From: Nocardioides sp. SLBN-35
GTDB taxonomy: Bacteria; Actinomycetota; Actinomycetes; Propionibacteriales; Nocardioidaceae
Length of the DNA stretch: 64,000 bases
Direction: 5' to 3'
NCBI RefSeq assembly: GCF_006715725.1
Contig: NZ_VFNU01000001.1
Span: 3,968,001 to 4,032,000 of the forward strand
A model generated the notes under the pieces. That model did not search any database and was not told the DNA's origin. It worked only from the letters and a program-made list of their open reading frames with translations. The translations under genes and the position numbers were made by a program. Shown piece after piece: positions 55,790-64,000 of this stretch; within the stretch, counting starts at the first letter, position 1, and every line of letters starts with the position of its first letter.

Positions 55790-57285
55790 CCTTCCAGCGA
55801 GGTCCACAGGTGCAGGAGGGCGTAGGAGCGCCAGGGCGCCCATCCCTCGGGGGTGATGTCGGTGTCGGCGGCGGGCTGGCGGGCGAGCGCGTTGCGCACG
55901 CCCACGTCGGTCGGCAGCCACACGTCGGGGTGGCCGAGTGCGCGCAGGGCGATGTAGTCAGCCGTCCAGGGGCCGATGCCGGGAAGCGCGAGGAGCGTGC
56001 GGCGTACGTCGCCGCGGTCCGGGCCGCGGTCGAGCACGACCTCGCCCGACGCGATCGCCCCGCACAGCCCGACGAGCGCACGCCCGCGGGCACGGGGCAT
56101 CCGGAACTCCTCGGGTGGGAGCGCCGCCACCGTGGCCGCGTCGGGGAACAGGTGCGTCAGTCCGGGGATCCCGGCCTCGACCGGGCGTCCGTGGGCGGCG
56201 ACGAGGCGGGCGGCGGCGGTGCGGGCGGCGACGACGGTGACCTGCTGGCCCAGGACCGCGCGCACCGCGACCTCGGCTCCGTCGACATGGCCCGGCACAC
56301 GCAGACCGGGACGGGCGGCGACCAGCGGCGCCAGCACGGGATCGTCGGCCAGATGGGCATCGACGGCCACCGGGTCGGCATCGGCGTCCAGCAGCGCCCG
56401 CATCCTCGCCAGCGCGGCCGTCGTGTCGCGCAGATCGTCGAGGACCAGCCGCAGCGGCAGGTACGACGACCCGGCACCGTCGAGGTCGGCGAGCTCGACC
56501 CGCGCCACGCCGGGCCCGTGGGGCAGGTCGAGCGTGCGGGCGTAGCTGCCGCTGCCGTCCTCGCGCACCTCGGCGACCTCGACGCCGGGCACTGACCGGT
56601 CGGCGAGGAACCGGAGCAGTGCGGAGCCGCGGAACGGTGTACGCACGGCGATCCGCAGGTCGATGGCGCCCGGGACCTGGCCGCCGGCGGGCGATCGCCG
56701 GCCGCGCAAGTGGCTCGGCGTGGCGTCGTACACCTCGAGCATCGTCTCGTTGAACTGACGCACGCTCGAGAAGCCCGCGGCGAAGGCGACGTCGGCGAGG
56801 CTCAGCGTCGTGCTCTCGACCAGCGCGCGGGCGGTCTGGGCGCGCTGGGTGCGCGCGAGCGCGAGGGGTCCGGCGCCGAGCTCGCTGGTCAGCAGTCGGG
56901 AGAGGTGACGCGAGGTGTACCCGAGGCGCGCCGCCAGCCCCTCGACGCCGTCGCGGTCGACGACGCCGTCGGCGATCAGCCGCATCGCCCGGCCGGCGAC
57001 GGTGGCCGCGACGTCCCAGTCCGGGCTCCCGGGTGTCGCGTCGGGCAGGCAGCGCTTGCAGGCGCGGTAGCCCGCAGCCTGCGCGGCCGCGGCGGTGCGG
57101 TGGAACGAGACGTTGCGGGACGCGGGCGTGCGGGCCGGGCAGGACGGCCGGCAGTAGATGCCGGTCGAGCGGACCGCGGTGTAGAAGACACCGTCGAACC
57201 GGCGGTCGCGCGACTGCACGGCCGTGTAGCAGCGCTCGAAGTCGAGCTGCTCCGGCGTGGTCACTGTGCTCTCCATGTCGTCCAT
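55786..57285 (-). CDS. Ada-type regulator fused to AlkA DNA glycosylase
   Basis: 499 residues from the ATG at 57285. Residues ~15-85 are the Ada zinc domain (four Cys in YCRPSCP and CKRC); ~90-185 are an AraC-type HTH; ~190-300 an AlkA N-domain; ~300-499 the HhH-GPD glycosylase with LPGIGPWTADYIALRALG and a catalytic Asp in the following PTDVG. The protein senses methyl-phosphotriesters and removes alkylated bases, and probably activates its own operon. The fusion is known in actinobacteria. Confidence 0.93.
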   Translation of the reverse strand: MDDMESTVTTPEQLDFERCYTAVQSRDRRFDGVFYTAVRSTGIYCRPSCPARTPASRNVSFHRTAAAAQAAGYRACKRCLPDATPGSPDWDVAATVAGRAMRLIADGVVDRDGVEGLAARLGYTSRHLSRLLTSELGAGPLALARTQRAQTARALVESTTLSLADVAFAAGFSSVRQFNETMLEVYDATPSHLRGRRSPAGGQVPGAIDLRIAVRTPFRGSALLRFLADRSVPGVEVAEVREDGSGSYARTLDLPHGPGVARVELADLDGAGSSYLPLRLVLDDLRDTTAALARMRALLDADADPVAVDAHLADDPVLAPLVAARPGLRVPGHVDGAEVAVRAVLGQQVTVVAARTAAARLVAAHGRPVEAGIPGLTHLFPDAATVAALPPEEFRMPRARGRALVGLCGAIASGEVVLDRGPDRGDVRRTLLALPGIGPWTADYIALRALGHPDVWLPTDVGVRNALARQPAADTDITPEGWAPWRSYALLHLWTSLEG

Positions 57286-57368
57286 CCTGCCGCCCGCCAC
57301 CGACAGTCTCTCGCGGAAATCGGACATGACGGTGCCCCTGGGCGGGCCGGTTCTGCCACGCTGCTCCC

Positions 57369-57809
57369 ATGGCGGACGCTCCGATCAATCCCCTCGACCT
57401 GCTGATCAAGTCCCAGCAGATCGCCCTCAGGCTCACCTCCGACGTCCTCAAGGGCGTGCGTGACACCGCGGTCACAGGTGTCACGCAGCCCGACGAGCTC
57501 GCCCGTCAGGTCGGCGACCTCGCGGGCGCCGTGGCCGGGATGGCCGGCGCCGTCACCAGCTTGGCGAGCTCGACCGCGCAGCCGCTGCAGGACTTCATCG
57601 TCCGCCAGCGCGAGCTCGCCGACACGGTCCACACGCTCGCCGAGGCACAGGCCGAGCTCGCCGGCGTCGTGGCCAAGCTCGCCGAGCGGCATGCGGAGGC
57701 GGTCGCGGCGCTGGAGAAGGTGACCGCGCCGGTCTTCGCGATCGTCGGCACCGAGCCGACGCCGCCGAAGACGCGGGCGGCCAAGAAGGCCGCGGCCAAG
57801 GGCGACTGA
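57369..57809 (+). CDS. Helical protein of unknown function
   Basis: 146 residues, almost all amphipathic helix (LDLLIKSQQIALRLTSDVL, DLAGAVAGMAGAVTSLA, ELADTVHTLAEAQAEL) with a short basic AKKAAAKGD tail. The composition resembles phasins, which coat polyester granules, but no motif proves it. The ATG has no clear ribosome site. Confidence 0.65.
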   Translation: MADAPINPLDLLIKSQQIALRLTSDVLKGVRDTAVTGVTQPDELARQVGDLAGAVAGMAGAVTSLASSTAQPLQDFIVRQRELADTVHTLAEAQAELAGVVAKLAERHAEAVAALEKVTAPVFAIVGTEPTPPKTRAAKKAAAKGD

Positions 57810-57810
57810 G

Positions 57811-58386
57811 TCAGCTCACGAGCAGGACCAGCACGAGGATCACCACGGCCACGACGAAGCCGATCGCGATCGCCCGACCGGTCCTGGGCGGCAGGTCCTC
57901 GCTCGCCGGCGACGCCGCCACCAGGTCCTCGCCGGCGTTGATCCGCCGGACGACGTCGAGCCCGGAGCCGTCGTCGAAGGTGCCGTCGAAGCTGTCGCCC
58001 CGCTGGGGGTCGTAGGCGTCGTACCCGGTCTGGTCTGCGACGACCCGCACGACCTCGGCGACCGCGGCGTGGAAGGCCGCGGGGTCCTGCTGCTCCCAGT
58101 AGGGGTAGGTCACGAACGCGCTGTCGTCGTGCAGGCTGACCTGGACCCCACCCTCGGCGGAGCTGAGCTCGCCGGCCAGGGTGCCGTCATCGGTCGGCGT
58201 GAACCGGCTCCAACCGCCGAGCAGGCCGTCGAGGCGCCCCTCGATCCGGTCCAGTACGGCGACCAGCTCGGCCCGGCGCTCGGCCGGGAGCACGTCGTCG
58301 TCGAGCGCGGACTGCTCGAGCGCGTCGAGGACGTCGTCCCAGTCCTGGCCGGGCGCCCGGGCGGCCAGCGTGATGTCGTAGCTCAC
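57811..58386 (-). CDS. Tail-anchored membrane protein of unknown function
   Basis: 191 residues: an acidic soluble domain beginning MSYDITLAARAPGQ, aromatic-rich in the middle (FVTYPYWEQQDPAAFH), and a single C-terminal membrane helix (AIAIGFVVAVVILVLVLLVS) that anchors it. No family recognised. It converges on the helical protein gene, one base apart. Confidence 0.7.
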   Translation of the reverse strand: MSYDITLAARAPGQDWDDVLDALEQSALDDDVLPAERRAELVAVLDRIEGRLDGLLGGWSRFTPTDDGTLAGELSSAEGGVQVSLHDDSAFVTYPYWEQQDPAAFHAAVAEVVRVVADQTGYDAYDPQRGDSFDGTFDDGSGLDVVRRINAGEDLVAASPASEDLPPRTGRAIAIGFVVAVVILVLVLLVS

Positions 58387-58410
58387 CGCGGCATCCTCGC
58401 AGAAATGCAG

Positions 58411-58440
58411 TCGGGCCCGGTCCTGGTGGACCGGGCCCGA
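58411..58440 (-). terminator. Terminator after tRNA-Glu
   Basis: A perfect 13-bp GC stem with a four-base loop, five bases after the 3' end of the tRNA gene. Confidence 0.8.
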
Positions 58441-58445
58441 AGCTG

Positions 58446-58518
58446 TACCCCCGACCGGATTCGAACCGGCGCTACCTACGTGAGAGGCAGGCGTGCTAGG
58501 CCGCTACACAACGGGGGC
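58446..58518 (-). tRNA. tRNA-Glu (anticodon CTC)
   Basis: 73 nt. The acceptor arms GCCCCCG and CGGGGGT, the loop CTCTCAC giving anticodon CTC, and the T-loop TTCGAAT fold as a normal cloverleaf. No encoded CCA. Confidence 0.93.
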
Positions 58519-58621
58519 ATTTGCTGTCCGGATCGCTCCGTGACAACGGCGTGAACTCTAGCGATTCTTGGCCTGACCAGCCAAATCGTGACTGCGTGAC
58601 CTGTCTCTCGCGAGAGCCTCG

Positions 58622-58693
58622 CTGGGATACTAGGACTCGAACCTAGAACGACTGAACCAGAATCAGCTGTGTTGCCAATTACACCATATCCCA
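58622..58693 (-). tRNA. tRNA-Gln (anticodon CTG)
   Basis: 72 nt. Acceptor arms TGGGATA and TATCCCA, anticodon loop TTCTGGT giving CTG, T-loop TTCGAGT. It is upstream of tRNA-Glu on the same strand and may share its transcript. Confidence 0.93.
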
Positions 58694-58737
58694 TGGTTTC
58701 GATCCCCCGGCCGAGGCCGGCGAACCGGAGACCTACC

Positions 58738-59718
58738 TTACCCGTCGGCCGGCTCGGCCTCCAAAATGGCCCCGCCTCCCGACGTCCCGGTGCGGGCCTG
58801 GACCCCGAGCCGGCGGGCCGCCCAGACGGCCAGCAGCAGGTAGCCGACGGACTGGACGAGGGTCACCGGGATCGACCACCAGCTGCCACCGGTGGGGTTG
58901 AGCGCCTCGGTCATGTCGCTGAACGCGAGCGCCAGCCCGAAGGCCAGGAAGTTGTTGAGCACGTGCATCGCGATGCCCGCCTCGAGACCGCCGGTGAGGA
59001 TGACGAGCAGCCCCGCGACCAGGCCGAACGCGAACCGGTCGAAGAAGATCGGCACGTCCTGGCCGAGGCCGTGGGCGAGCGCGAACAAGAGCGCGGGTAC
59101 GACGACCGCGACCGCCGCGCCGCCGCGTGACCCCGCGCGGGCGGCGAGCCCGCCGAAGGCCTGCGCGAGGTAGCCGCGGAACACGTACTCCTCCCCCGCG
59201 GCCTGCAAGGGCGTCAGCAGCACGATCACCAGCAGGAAGTCGCGCACGGTCGAGGTCCACGGGTTCGCACCGCCGCTGGTGTCGAGCGAGCCGGCACCCT
59301 GGTCGGGCAGTACGGCGGACGCGACCAGGGTGAGGCCGAGAGCGAGCACGGCGAGGCCGAGGCAGACCGCGAACCAGCGCCAGCGCAGGGCGCCCGCCAC
59401 CGAGGTGACCCAGCCCGGGGTCTGCCCGTGCAGCAGCCGGGCGACCAGCCAGACCGCGGGGATCGCGGCGGCCCAGCCCAGGTTGACCAGCGCCAGGAAG
59501 GACGGCGTCACCACGTCGCCCGAGAGCTTGTCGACGGCCTCGCTGGAGCTGTCCCCACCGGCGACGAGCACCAGCGTGACCACGATGCTCAGTACGAGCT
59601 GGCCGGCGAAGAAGATCACCAGCAGCAGCGGGATCCCCGCCAGCGGGCGCCAGGCGCCCGCCGGACCGCGCCGCTGGAGCTCGTCGTACCTCAGTCCGGC
59701 TGGGTCAGCCGAGGGCAC
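58738..59718 (-). CDS. CPBP family intramembrane metalloprotease
   Basis: 326 residues from a GTG at 59718 that overlaps the gltX 3' end by 14 bp. Eight or so membrane helices; the motif EEYVFRG (EExxxR), FALAHG and HVLNNF (HxxxN) are those of CAAX-protease and bacteriocin-processing (Abi) enzymes. No other usable start lies between gltX and the first helix. The substrate is unknown. Confidence 0.85.
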   Translation of the reverse strand: MPSADPAGLRYDELQRRGPAGAWRPLAGIPLLLVIFFAGQLVLSIVVTLVLVAGGDSSSEAVDKLSGDVVTPSFLALVNLGWAAAIPAVWLVARLLHGQTPGWVTSVAGALRWRWFAVCLGLAVLALGLTLVASAVLPDQGAGSLDTSGGANPWTSTVRDFLLVIVLLTPLQAAGEEYVFRGYLAQAFGGLAARAGSRGGAAVAVVVPALLFALAHGLGQDVPIFFDRFAFGLVAGLLVILTGGLEAGIAMHVLNNFLAFGLALAFSDMTEALNPTGGSWWSIPVTLVQSVGYLLLAVWAARRLGVQARTGTSGGGAILEAEPADG

Positions 59719-61168
59719 GCTGCAACCGCCCGAGGCTGCGGTCGCGGCCGAGGAGCTCCATCGACTCGAAGAGCGGCGGCGAGATCCGGCGGCCGGTGAC
59801 GGCGACGCGGACCGGGCCGAACGCGTTGCGCGGCTTGAGGCCGAGCCCGTCGACCAGGGCGCCCTGCAGGGCGGTCTGGATCGCGTCGGTCGACCAGGTC
59901 GGGAGCGCCGTGAGGGCGTCGTACGACGCCTGCAGGACCGGGATGCCGGCCTCCCCGATCTGCTTGGCCGCGTCGTCGGGGTCGACCTCGAAGGCGTCCT
60001 CGGAGACGAAGAGGAAGCCCAGCATCGAGCTGGCCTCGGCGAGCTTGTTGATCCGCTCGGCGACCAACGGCATCGCGAGCTCGAGCAGCTGGGCGTCGGC
60101 GTCGGTGACCGGGTCGCTGACGACACCGTCGCGCTTGAGGAACGGCAGCACCCGGTGGGTGATCTCGTCGGTCGACAGCAGCCGCATGTGGGCGGTGTTG
60201 ATGGCGTCGCACTTCTTCAGGTCGAAGCGCGCCGGGTTGGCGACGACGTCAGTGATGTCGAACGCCTCGACCATCTCCTCGAGGCTGAAGATGTCGCGGT
60301 CGGCCGCGATCGCCCAGCCCAGCAGGGCGAGGTAGTTGAGCAGCCCCTCGGGCAGGTAGCCCTGGTCGCGATAGGCCAGCGCGTGCGCCTCGGGGTCGCG
60401 CTTGGAGAGCTTCTTGTTGCCCTCGCCCATGACATAGGGCAGGTGGCCGAACTCCGGCGTCGCCTTGGCGATGCCGACCTCCTTGAGCGCCTCGTAGAGG
60501 GCGATCTGGCGCGGGGTGCTCGACAGGAGGTCCTCGCCGCGGAGCACGTGGGTGATCTCCATCAGCGCGTCGTCGACCGGGTTGACCAGCGTGTAGAGCG
60601 GGTCGCCGTTGGCGCGACACAGCGCGAAGTCCGGCACGAACTCCGTCTCGAAGGTGACCTCGCCGCGGACCAGGTCCTTCCACGTGATCGAGCCGTCGGG
60701 CATCCGGAAGCGCACGACCGGCTTGCGGCCCTCGGCCTCGAACGCCGCCACCTGCTCGGCGCTCAGCTCGCGGCAGAAGCCGTCGTACCCCTGCACCTTG
60801 GAGCCGGCGGCCTTGCGGCGCGCGGCGGCCTCCTCGTTGGTGCAGTAGCAGTCGTAGGTGAAGCTGCTGTCCTTGAGCCGGGCCAGCGCGTCGGCGTACA
60901 GGTCGCCGCGCTCGCTCTGCTTGTACGGCGCGAACGGGCCGCCCACGCCCGGGCCCTCGTCCCAGTCGAGGCCCAGCCAGCGCATCAGGTCGAGGATCGA
61001 GTCGAGCGACTCGTCGGTGCTGCGCTCCTTGTCGGTGTCCTCGATGCGGAACACGAAGGTGCCGCCGTGGTGGCGCGCGAACGCCCAGTTGAACAGGGCG
61101 GTGCGGATCATGCCGACGTGGGGGCTGCCCGTCGGGGACGGCGCCATCCGGACTCGTACGTTGCTCAT
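59705..61168 (-). CDS. gltX: Glutamyl-tRNA synthetase
   Basis: 487 residues. The class I signature HIGH appears as SPHVGMIR and KMSKS as KLSKR. MAPSPTGSPHVG at the start is typical. It charges tRNA-Glu, whose gene lies 1.2 kb downstream. The ATG overlaps the FAH stop (ATGA). Confidence 0.97.
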   Translation of the reverse strand: MSNVRVRMAPSPTGSPHVGMIRTALFNWAFARHHGGTFVFRIEDTDKERSTDESLDSILDLMRWLGLDWDEGPGVGGPFAPYKQSERGDLYADALARLKDSSFTYDCYCTNEEAAARRKAAGSKVQGYDGFCRELSAEQVAAFEAEGRKPVVRFRMPDGSITWKDLVRGEVTFETEFVPDFALCRANGDPLYTLVNPVDDALMEITHVLRGEDLLSSTPRQIALYEALKEVGIAKATPEFGHLPYVMGEGNKKLSKRDPEAHALAYRDQGYLPEGLLNYLALLGWAIAADRDIFSLEEMVEAFDITDVVANPARFDLKKCDAINTAHMRLLSTDEITHRVLPFLKRDGVVSDPVTDADAQLLELAMPLVAERINKLAEASSMLGFLFVSEDAFEVDPDDAAKQIGEAGIPVLQASYDALTALPTWSTDAIQTALQGALVDGLGLKPRNAFGPVRVAVTGRRISPPLFESMELLGRDRSLGRLQRALG

Positions 61169-61977
61169 GATCGTGCTTCCACCTTGTTCGTGAGGGTTCC
61201 GAGGCCGTCGATCGAGATCTCCACCTCGTCGCCGACCTGCATGGGCCCGACACCCTCGGGGGTGCCGGTGAGGATGACGTCGCCGGGCAGCAGGGTCATC
61301 ACGCTGGAGACGTGGGCGATCAGCGCAGGCACGTCGAAGACCATGTCGGCCGTCGTACCGTCCTGGACGACGTCGCCGTTGAGGAAGGTCTGGACCCGCC
61401 GCCCCTCGCTGAAGTCGTGGGGGTCGAGGTCGGTCTCGATCCACGGCCCCAGCGGGCAGAACGTGTCGAAGCCCTTGGCGCGGGTGAACTGCCCGTCGGA
61501 GCGCTGCAGGTCGCGGGCGGTCACGTCGTTGGCGAGCGTGTAGCCGTGGATGACGTCCGTGGCCTGGTCGGCCGGCACGTCGCGGCAGATGCGGCCGATG
61601 ACCACGGCGAGCTCGCCCTCGTAGTGCAGGTCCTGGGTCTGGCGCGGGTAGAGGATCGCGTCGCCCGGGCCGATCACACTGGTGTTCGGCTTGAGGAACA
61701 TCAAGGGCTCCGAAGGCACGTCGTTGCCGAGCTCGGCCGCGTGGGCCGCGTAGTTGCGGCCGATCCCGACGACCTTGCTGCGCGGCAGGACCGGCGCCAG
61801 GAGGCGCACGTCCTCGAGCCGGTACTCCTTCTCGAGCAGCTTGATCCCCTGGTACAGCGGGTCGCCGACGAGACCGACGATCACCGCGTCGTCCCCGGGC
61901 TGGCCGTACTCGTCGAGGTCGCCGGTCAGGACGCCGTACGACGGCTCCTCGCCTGTCGTGAATCTGACGATGCGCAC
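61165..61977 (-). CDS. Fumarylacetoacetate hydrolase family protein
   Basis: 270 residues. The FAH fold is clear: KVVGIGRNYAAHAAEL, EGELAVVIGRICRDV and NDVTARDLQ supply the metal-binding Glu and Asp residues. Such proteins hydrolyse or decarboxylate C-C bonds in aromatic catabolism. The start is a GTG, with TAGGCT six bases upstream. It is coupled to gltX. Confidence 0.9.
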   Translation of the reverse strand: MRIVRFTTGEEPSYGVLTGDLDEYGQPGDDAVIVGLVGDPLYQGIKLLEKEYRLEDVRLLAPVLPRSKVVGIGRNYAAHAAELGNDVPSEPLMFLKPNTSVIGPGDAILYPRQTQDLHYEGELAVVIGRICRDVPADQATDVIHGYTLANDVTARDLQRSDGQFTRAKGFDTFCPLGPWIETDLDPHDFSEGRRVQTFLNGDVVQDGTTADMVFDVPALIAHVSSVMTLLPGDVILTGTPEGVGPMQVGDEVEISIDGLGTLTNKVEARS

Positions 61978-61983
61978 CCGGTG

Positions 61984-62001
61984 AGCCTATCGACCTACGC
62001 T
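61984..62001. promoter_or_regulatory. Divergent leaderless -10 boxes
   Basis: TAGGCT on the minus strand (61989-61984) serves the FAH gene, and TACGCT on the plus strand (61996-62001) serves the gene at 62010. They are six bases apart. Confidence 0.55.
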
Positions 62002-62009
62002 TGGTCGTC

Positions 62010-62864
62010 GTGAATGCGGAGGAATGGCGTCGGCGGGCTGCGGACCACGCCGCCCGCATCGATCGCTACGTCGCCCCGCACCTCGCCCGCCGCGGGGCCG
62101 CGGTGAAGCACCCGGTCTTCGACTTCCTCTTCACCTACTACTCCTACCGGCCCGCCCAGCTGCGCCGCTGGCACCCGGGCTTCGGGGTGGTCGCGCCGCC
62201 GGGGTCCGGGCTGGAGGGACTCAAGGGGTACGACGCGGTCGCGGGCGGCGTGAGCGTCGCTTCGTCGTACGTCATCGCGCAGCGGCCCCTCGTCGCCTCG
62301 ATCCACGCGCTGCTCACCGCCACCGCCGGCCGCGCCCCGCACTTCGGCTGCTTCGGCCTGCACGAGTGGGCCATGGTCTACCGCCTCACCGAGGACGAGA
62401 CCCGGCACGCCGACTGGCCGCTCCGCCTCGGTCCCGCCGGCACCGACGAGGTCGTCGAGGGCCACCGGATCGCGTGCTCGCACTTCGACGCCTACCGCTT
62501 CTTCACTCCCCCGGCCCGCCCGCTGAACACGCTCGCCCCGGGGCGCGACGACCGCCCCGACTTCGAGCAGCCCGCCTGTCTGCACGCCGGCATGGACCTC
62601 TACAAGCACGCCTTCCGGCTCTCCCCGTTGGTGTGCTCCGACCTGGTGGCCGACTGCTTCGAGCTCGCCTGGGACATCCGGGTGCTGGACATGCGCGCGG
62701 CGCCGTACGACCTCGCGGACCTGGGCTTCGAGCCGGTGCGGATCGAGACGGCCGAGGGAAAGGCGGCGTACGTCGAGGCGCAGCGCGGGTTCAGCGAGCG
62801 GGGTGCGCCGTTGCGGGCGCGGCTGGTCGAGGAGTGCGAGCGACTGCTCGCCGTCGCTCAGTAG
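62010..62864 (+). CDS. 3-methyladenine DNA glycosylase-like protein
   Basis: 284 residues from a GTG. The sequence HPVFDFLFTYYSYRPAQLRRWHPGFG and HFGCFGLHEWAMVYRL are typical of an actinobacterial family that is usually annotated as 3-methyladenine DNA glycosylase. That activity is not obvious from motifs, so the function should be treated as tentative. A TTG nine bases earlier is possible, but the -10 spacing favours the GTG. Confidence 0.72.
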   Translation: MNAEEWRRRAADHAARIDRYVAPHLARRGAAVKHPVFDFLFTYYSYRPAQLRRWHPGFGVVAPPGSGLEGLKGYDAVAGGVSVASSYVIAQRPLVASIHALLTATAGRAPHFGCFGLHEWAMVYRLTEDETRHADWPLRLGPAGTDEVVEGHRIACSHFDAYRFFTPPARPLNTLAPGRDDRPDFEQPACLHAGMDLYKHAFRLSPLVCSDLVADCFELAWDIRVLDMRAAPYDLADLGFEPVRIETAEGKAAYVEAQRGFSERGAPLRARLVEECERLLAVAQ

Positions 62865-62902
62865 CGCGCTCTCATGCCGGGCTTCGCCGCCGGCCCTGCC
62901 CC

Positions 62903-62961
62903 GCACCCCCTACGAATTGGTCGCAGATCTGCCGAGATGACGACCAATTCGTAGGGGGTGC
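62903..62961. repeat. 59-bp perfect inverted repeat between convergent genes
   Basis: Twenty-one-base arms (62903-62923 and 62941-62961) around a 17-base loop that itself begins with a short palindrome (GCAGATCTGC). Placed between convergent genes, it can terminate both, but the arms are AT-rich in the middle rather than followed by a T-run. Confidence 0.85.
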
Positions 62962-62968
62962 GCTCAAC

Positions 62969-63598
62969 TCAGCGCGCTGCGATCCCGTCGTACATCACGG
63001 CGCGGATCGCGGCGCTCAGTCGTTCCTGCTGCGCGGGCGCGGGGTCGCGCATGCCGACCAGCACCGAGCCGAGGATCATCCCGTTGATCGACTGCGCGGT
63101 CGGCTCGACGTCGAGGTCCGCGCGCAGGTAGCCGAGCCGGACGCCGTGCTCGAGGTAGGCCGCGGTGAGCGGCGTGGTCATCGCGAACAGGTCGAGCATC
63201 CGCTCCCGCATGGCGTCGTCGATGCCGGCCGCTGACAGCAGCAGCTGGGCCACCCGCGGGTCCTCGCTGAAGATCTGCGCGAGCGCGGTGCCGATCCGCG
63301 CGGTCTGGGCGCGGTAGTCCTCCAGCGTGCTCACCGCGTCCGGCGCGTTCTCGGCGCCGAGCGCCTCCACGATCCGGCCGATCAGGTCGTCGATGACGTG
63401 CTCGACGATGTCCCGCTTGTTCTCGAAGTAGCGGTAGAAGGTGCCGTGCCCGATGCCCAGCCGCGCGGCGATGTCGGCGATCCCGGTGGCGTGGTAGCCC
63501 TGCTCGGCGAAGCAGGTGAAGGCGGCTTCGATGATCTCGCGCCGGGTCTCGGCCTTGCGCCGCTCCAGCCGCGAGAGCCCCTCCGTGGTCGCCGTCAT
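62969..63598 (-). CDS. TetR-family transcriptional regulator
   Basis: 209 residues. The N-terminal HTH is IIEAAFTCFAEQGYHATGIADIAARLGI followed by GTFYRYFENKRDIVEHV. The effector domain is not assignable. The ATG has a TAGGCT -10 seven bases upstream. It is divergent from the patatin gene, the likely target. Confidence 0.92.
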   Translation of the reverse strand: MTATTEGLSRLERRKAETRREIIEAAFTCFAEQGYHATGIADIAARLGIGHGTFYRYFENKRDIVEHVIDDLIGRIVEALGAENAPDAVSTLEDYRAQTARIGTALAQIFSEDPRVAQLLLSAAGIDDAMRERMLDLFAMTTPLTAAYLEHGVRLGYLRADLDVEPTAQSINGMILGSVLVGMRDPAPAQQERLSAAIRAVMYDGIAAR

Positions 63599-63605
63599 GG
63601 TGCTG

Positions 63606-63611
63606 AGCCTA
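63606..63611 (-). promoter_or_regulatory. -10 box for leaderless tetR gene
   Basis: TAGGCT on the minus strand ends seven bases before the ATG at 63598. Confidence 0.5.
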
Positions 63612-63684
63612 TTGCAATCGCGCAGATCTGACGATACGTTCCGAAACTGACATTCCATTCCGTTTGTGGTTCTGAGGTGGTCGC

Positions 63685-64000
63685 ATGGGGCGCGCACTGG
63701 TCATCGGATGCGGCGGCACGCTGGGCTATGCCTGGACCGCCGCCGTGCTCGCCGAGCTGGAACGACAGGGCTGGGACCCGAGGGCCGCCGACGTCCTCGT
63801 CGGTACGTCGGCCGGTGCCGAGCTCGTCGCCCGCCTCGGCGCCGGGATGTCCGCCGCCGCCCTGCAGGACGACGGCGGCGACCCGCCGCGCGCGCTGCCG
63901 CCGCTCCCCCGGCCGGGACTGCCGGGACTCGGCCTGACCCGGGCCGCGCTGAGCGGACGTGCGGACCTGCTGGCCGGCCTGGCCGGGCTGCTGCCCCGCG
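63685..64000 (+). CDS. Patatin-like phospholipase, 3' end outside the window
   Basis: The first ~105 residues are visible. The oxyanion loop GCGGTLGYAW and the nucleophile elbow GTSAGAE (GxSxG) mark a patatin. It hydrolyses acyl lipids. The ATG follows GAGGTGG. The C-terminal catalytic Asp lies beyond the edge. Confidence 0.85.
   Translation, partial: MGRALVIGCGGTLGYAWTAAVLAELERQGWDPRAADVLVGTSAGAELVARLGAGMSAAALQDDGGDPPRALPPLPRPGLPGLGLTRAALSGRADLLAGLAGLLPR

Overview
This is about 64 kb of a very GC-rich chromosome. The gene content, codon bias and gene order fit an actinobacterium, most likely Nocardioides or a close relative of the Nocardioidaceae. The evidence is the order smc / ftsY / amt-glnK-glnD / ffh / rpsP-khpA-rimM-trmD-rplS-lepB-rnhB-DUF2469-yraN, the block recG-rsmD-coaD-DUF177-rpmF-rnc-mutM, a lysine/alanine-tailed HU protein, CofC of F420 biosynthesis, an IclR regulator divergent from leuCD, and many apparently leaderless genes with a TANNNT -10 box 6-8 nt before an ATG or GTG. 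No insertion sequence, prophage, rRNA or CRISPR array was seen. The species call is inference.

Layout. 1-5.3 kb: the start of a DUF4143-type ATPase gene behind three 23-bp-spaced repeats, yraN, and two divergent pairs of TadE/TadG-like secreted or pilus-associated genes. 5.3-10.3 kb (minus strand): DUF2469, rnhB, lepB, rplS, a trmD-GNAT fusion, rimM, khpA, rpsP. 10.5-13.9 kb: a translationally coupled operon of a subtilase without a signal peptide, an unknown 233-aa protein and a RimK-like ATP-grasp enzyme. 14-17.2 kb: amidohydrolase, NYN/PIN protein, ffh. 17.3-20.6 kb (plus): cstA, ybdD, a secreted histidine phosphatase. 20.6-27.2 kb (minus): ftsY, then amtB-glnK-amtB-glnD, with matching GlnR-type operators before each amtB. 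27.3-32 kb: small membrane protein, thioesterase, smc, small coiled-coil protein. 32.2-36.4 kb: two paralogous secreted RTX-like calcium-binding proteins divergent from an ECF sigma factor and a membrane anti-sigma-like protein. 36.3-46.2 kb: mutM, rnc, rpmF, DUF177, coaD, rsmD, recG, a DAK2 protein, rpmB, a repeat array, thiL, a RAM-domain protein, a DUF3515 lipoprotein. 46.3-55.2 kb: ddl, a cystathionine lyase/synthase homologue, a large inverted-repeat element, gpsA, plsC, cofC, HU, leuDC, iclR. 55.3-64 kb: ogt, an ada-alkA fusion, two unknowns, tRNA-Glu and tRNA-Gln, a CPBP protease, gltX, a FAH-family protein, a DNA glycosylase-like protein, a TetR regulator and the start of a patatin.

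Most of the window is housekeeping: translation, secretion through SRP, nitrogen control, chromosome structure, DNA repair and phospholipid synthesis. The most interesting accessory unit is the ECF sigma locus at 32.2-36.4 kb. The sigma gene and both RTX-like genes share one promoter signature (TGTAAT, exactly 16 nt, CCGCT). The anti-sigma-like protein carries a predicted extracellular part with a DxDxDG calcium-binding-like motif. Together these suggest a self-contained, possibly calcium-responsive, cell-surface regulon. Further candidates are the subtilase/ATP-grasp operon, a seven-copy 17-bp repeat array after rpmB, and a 285-bp element bounded by 44-bp inverted repeats before gpsA.
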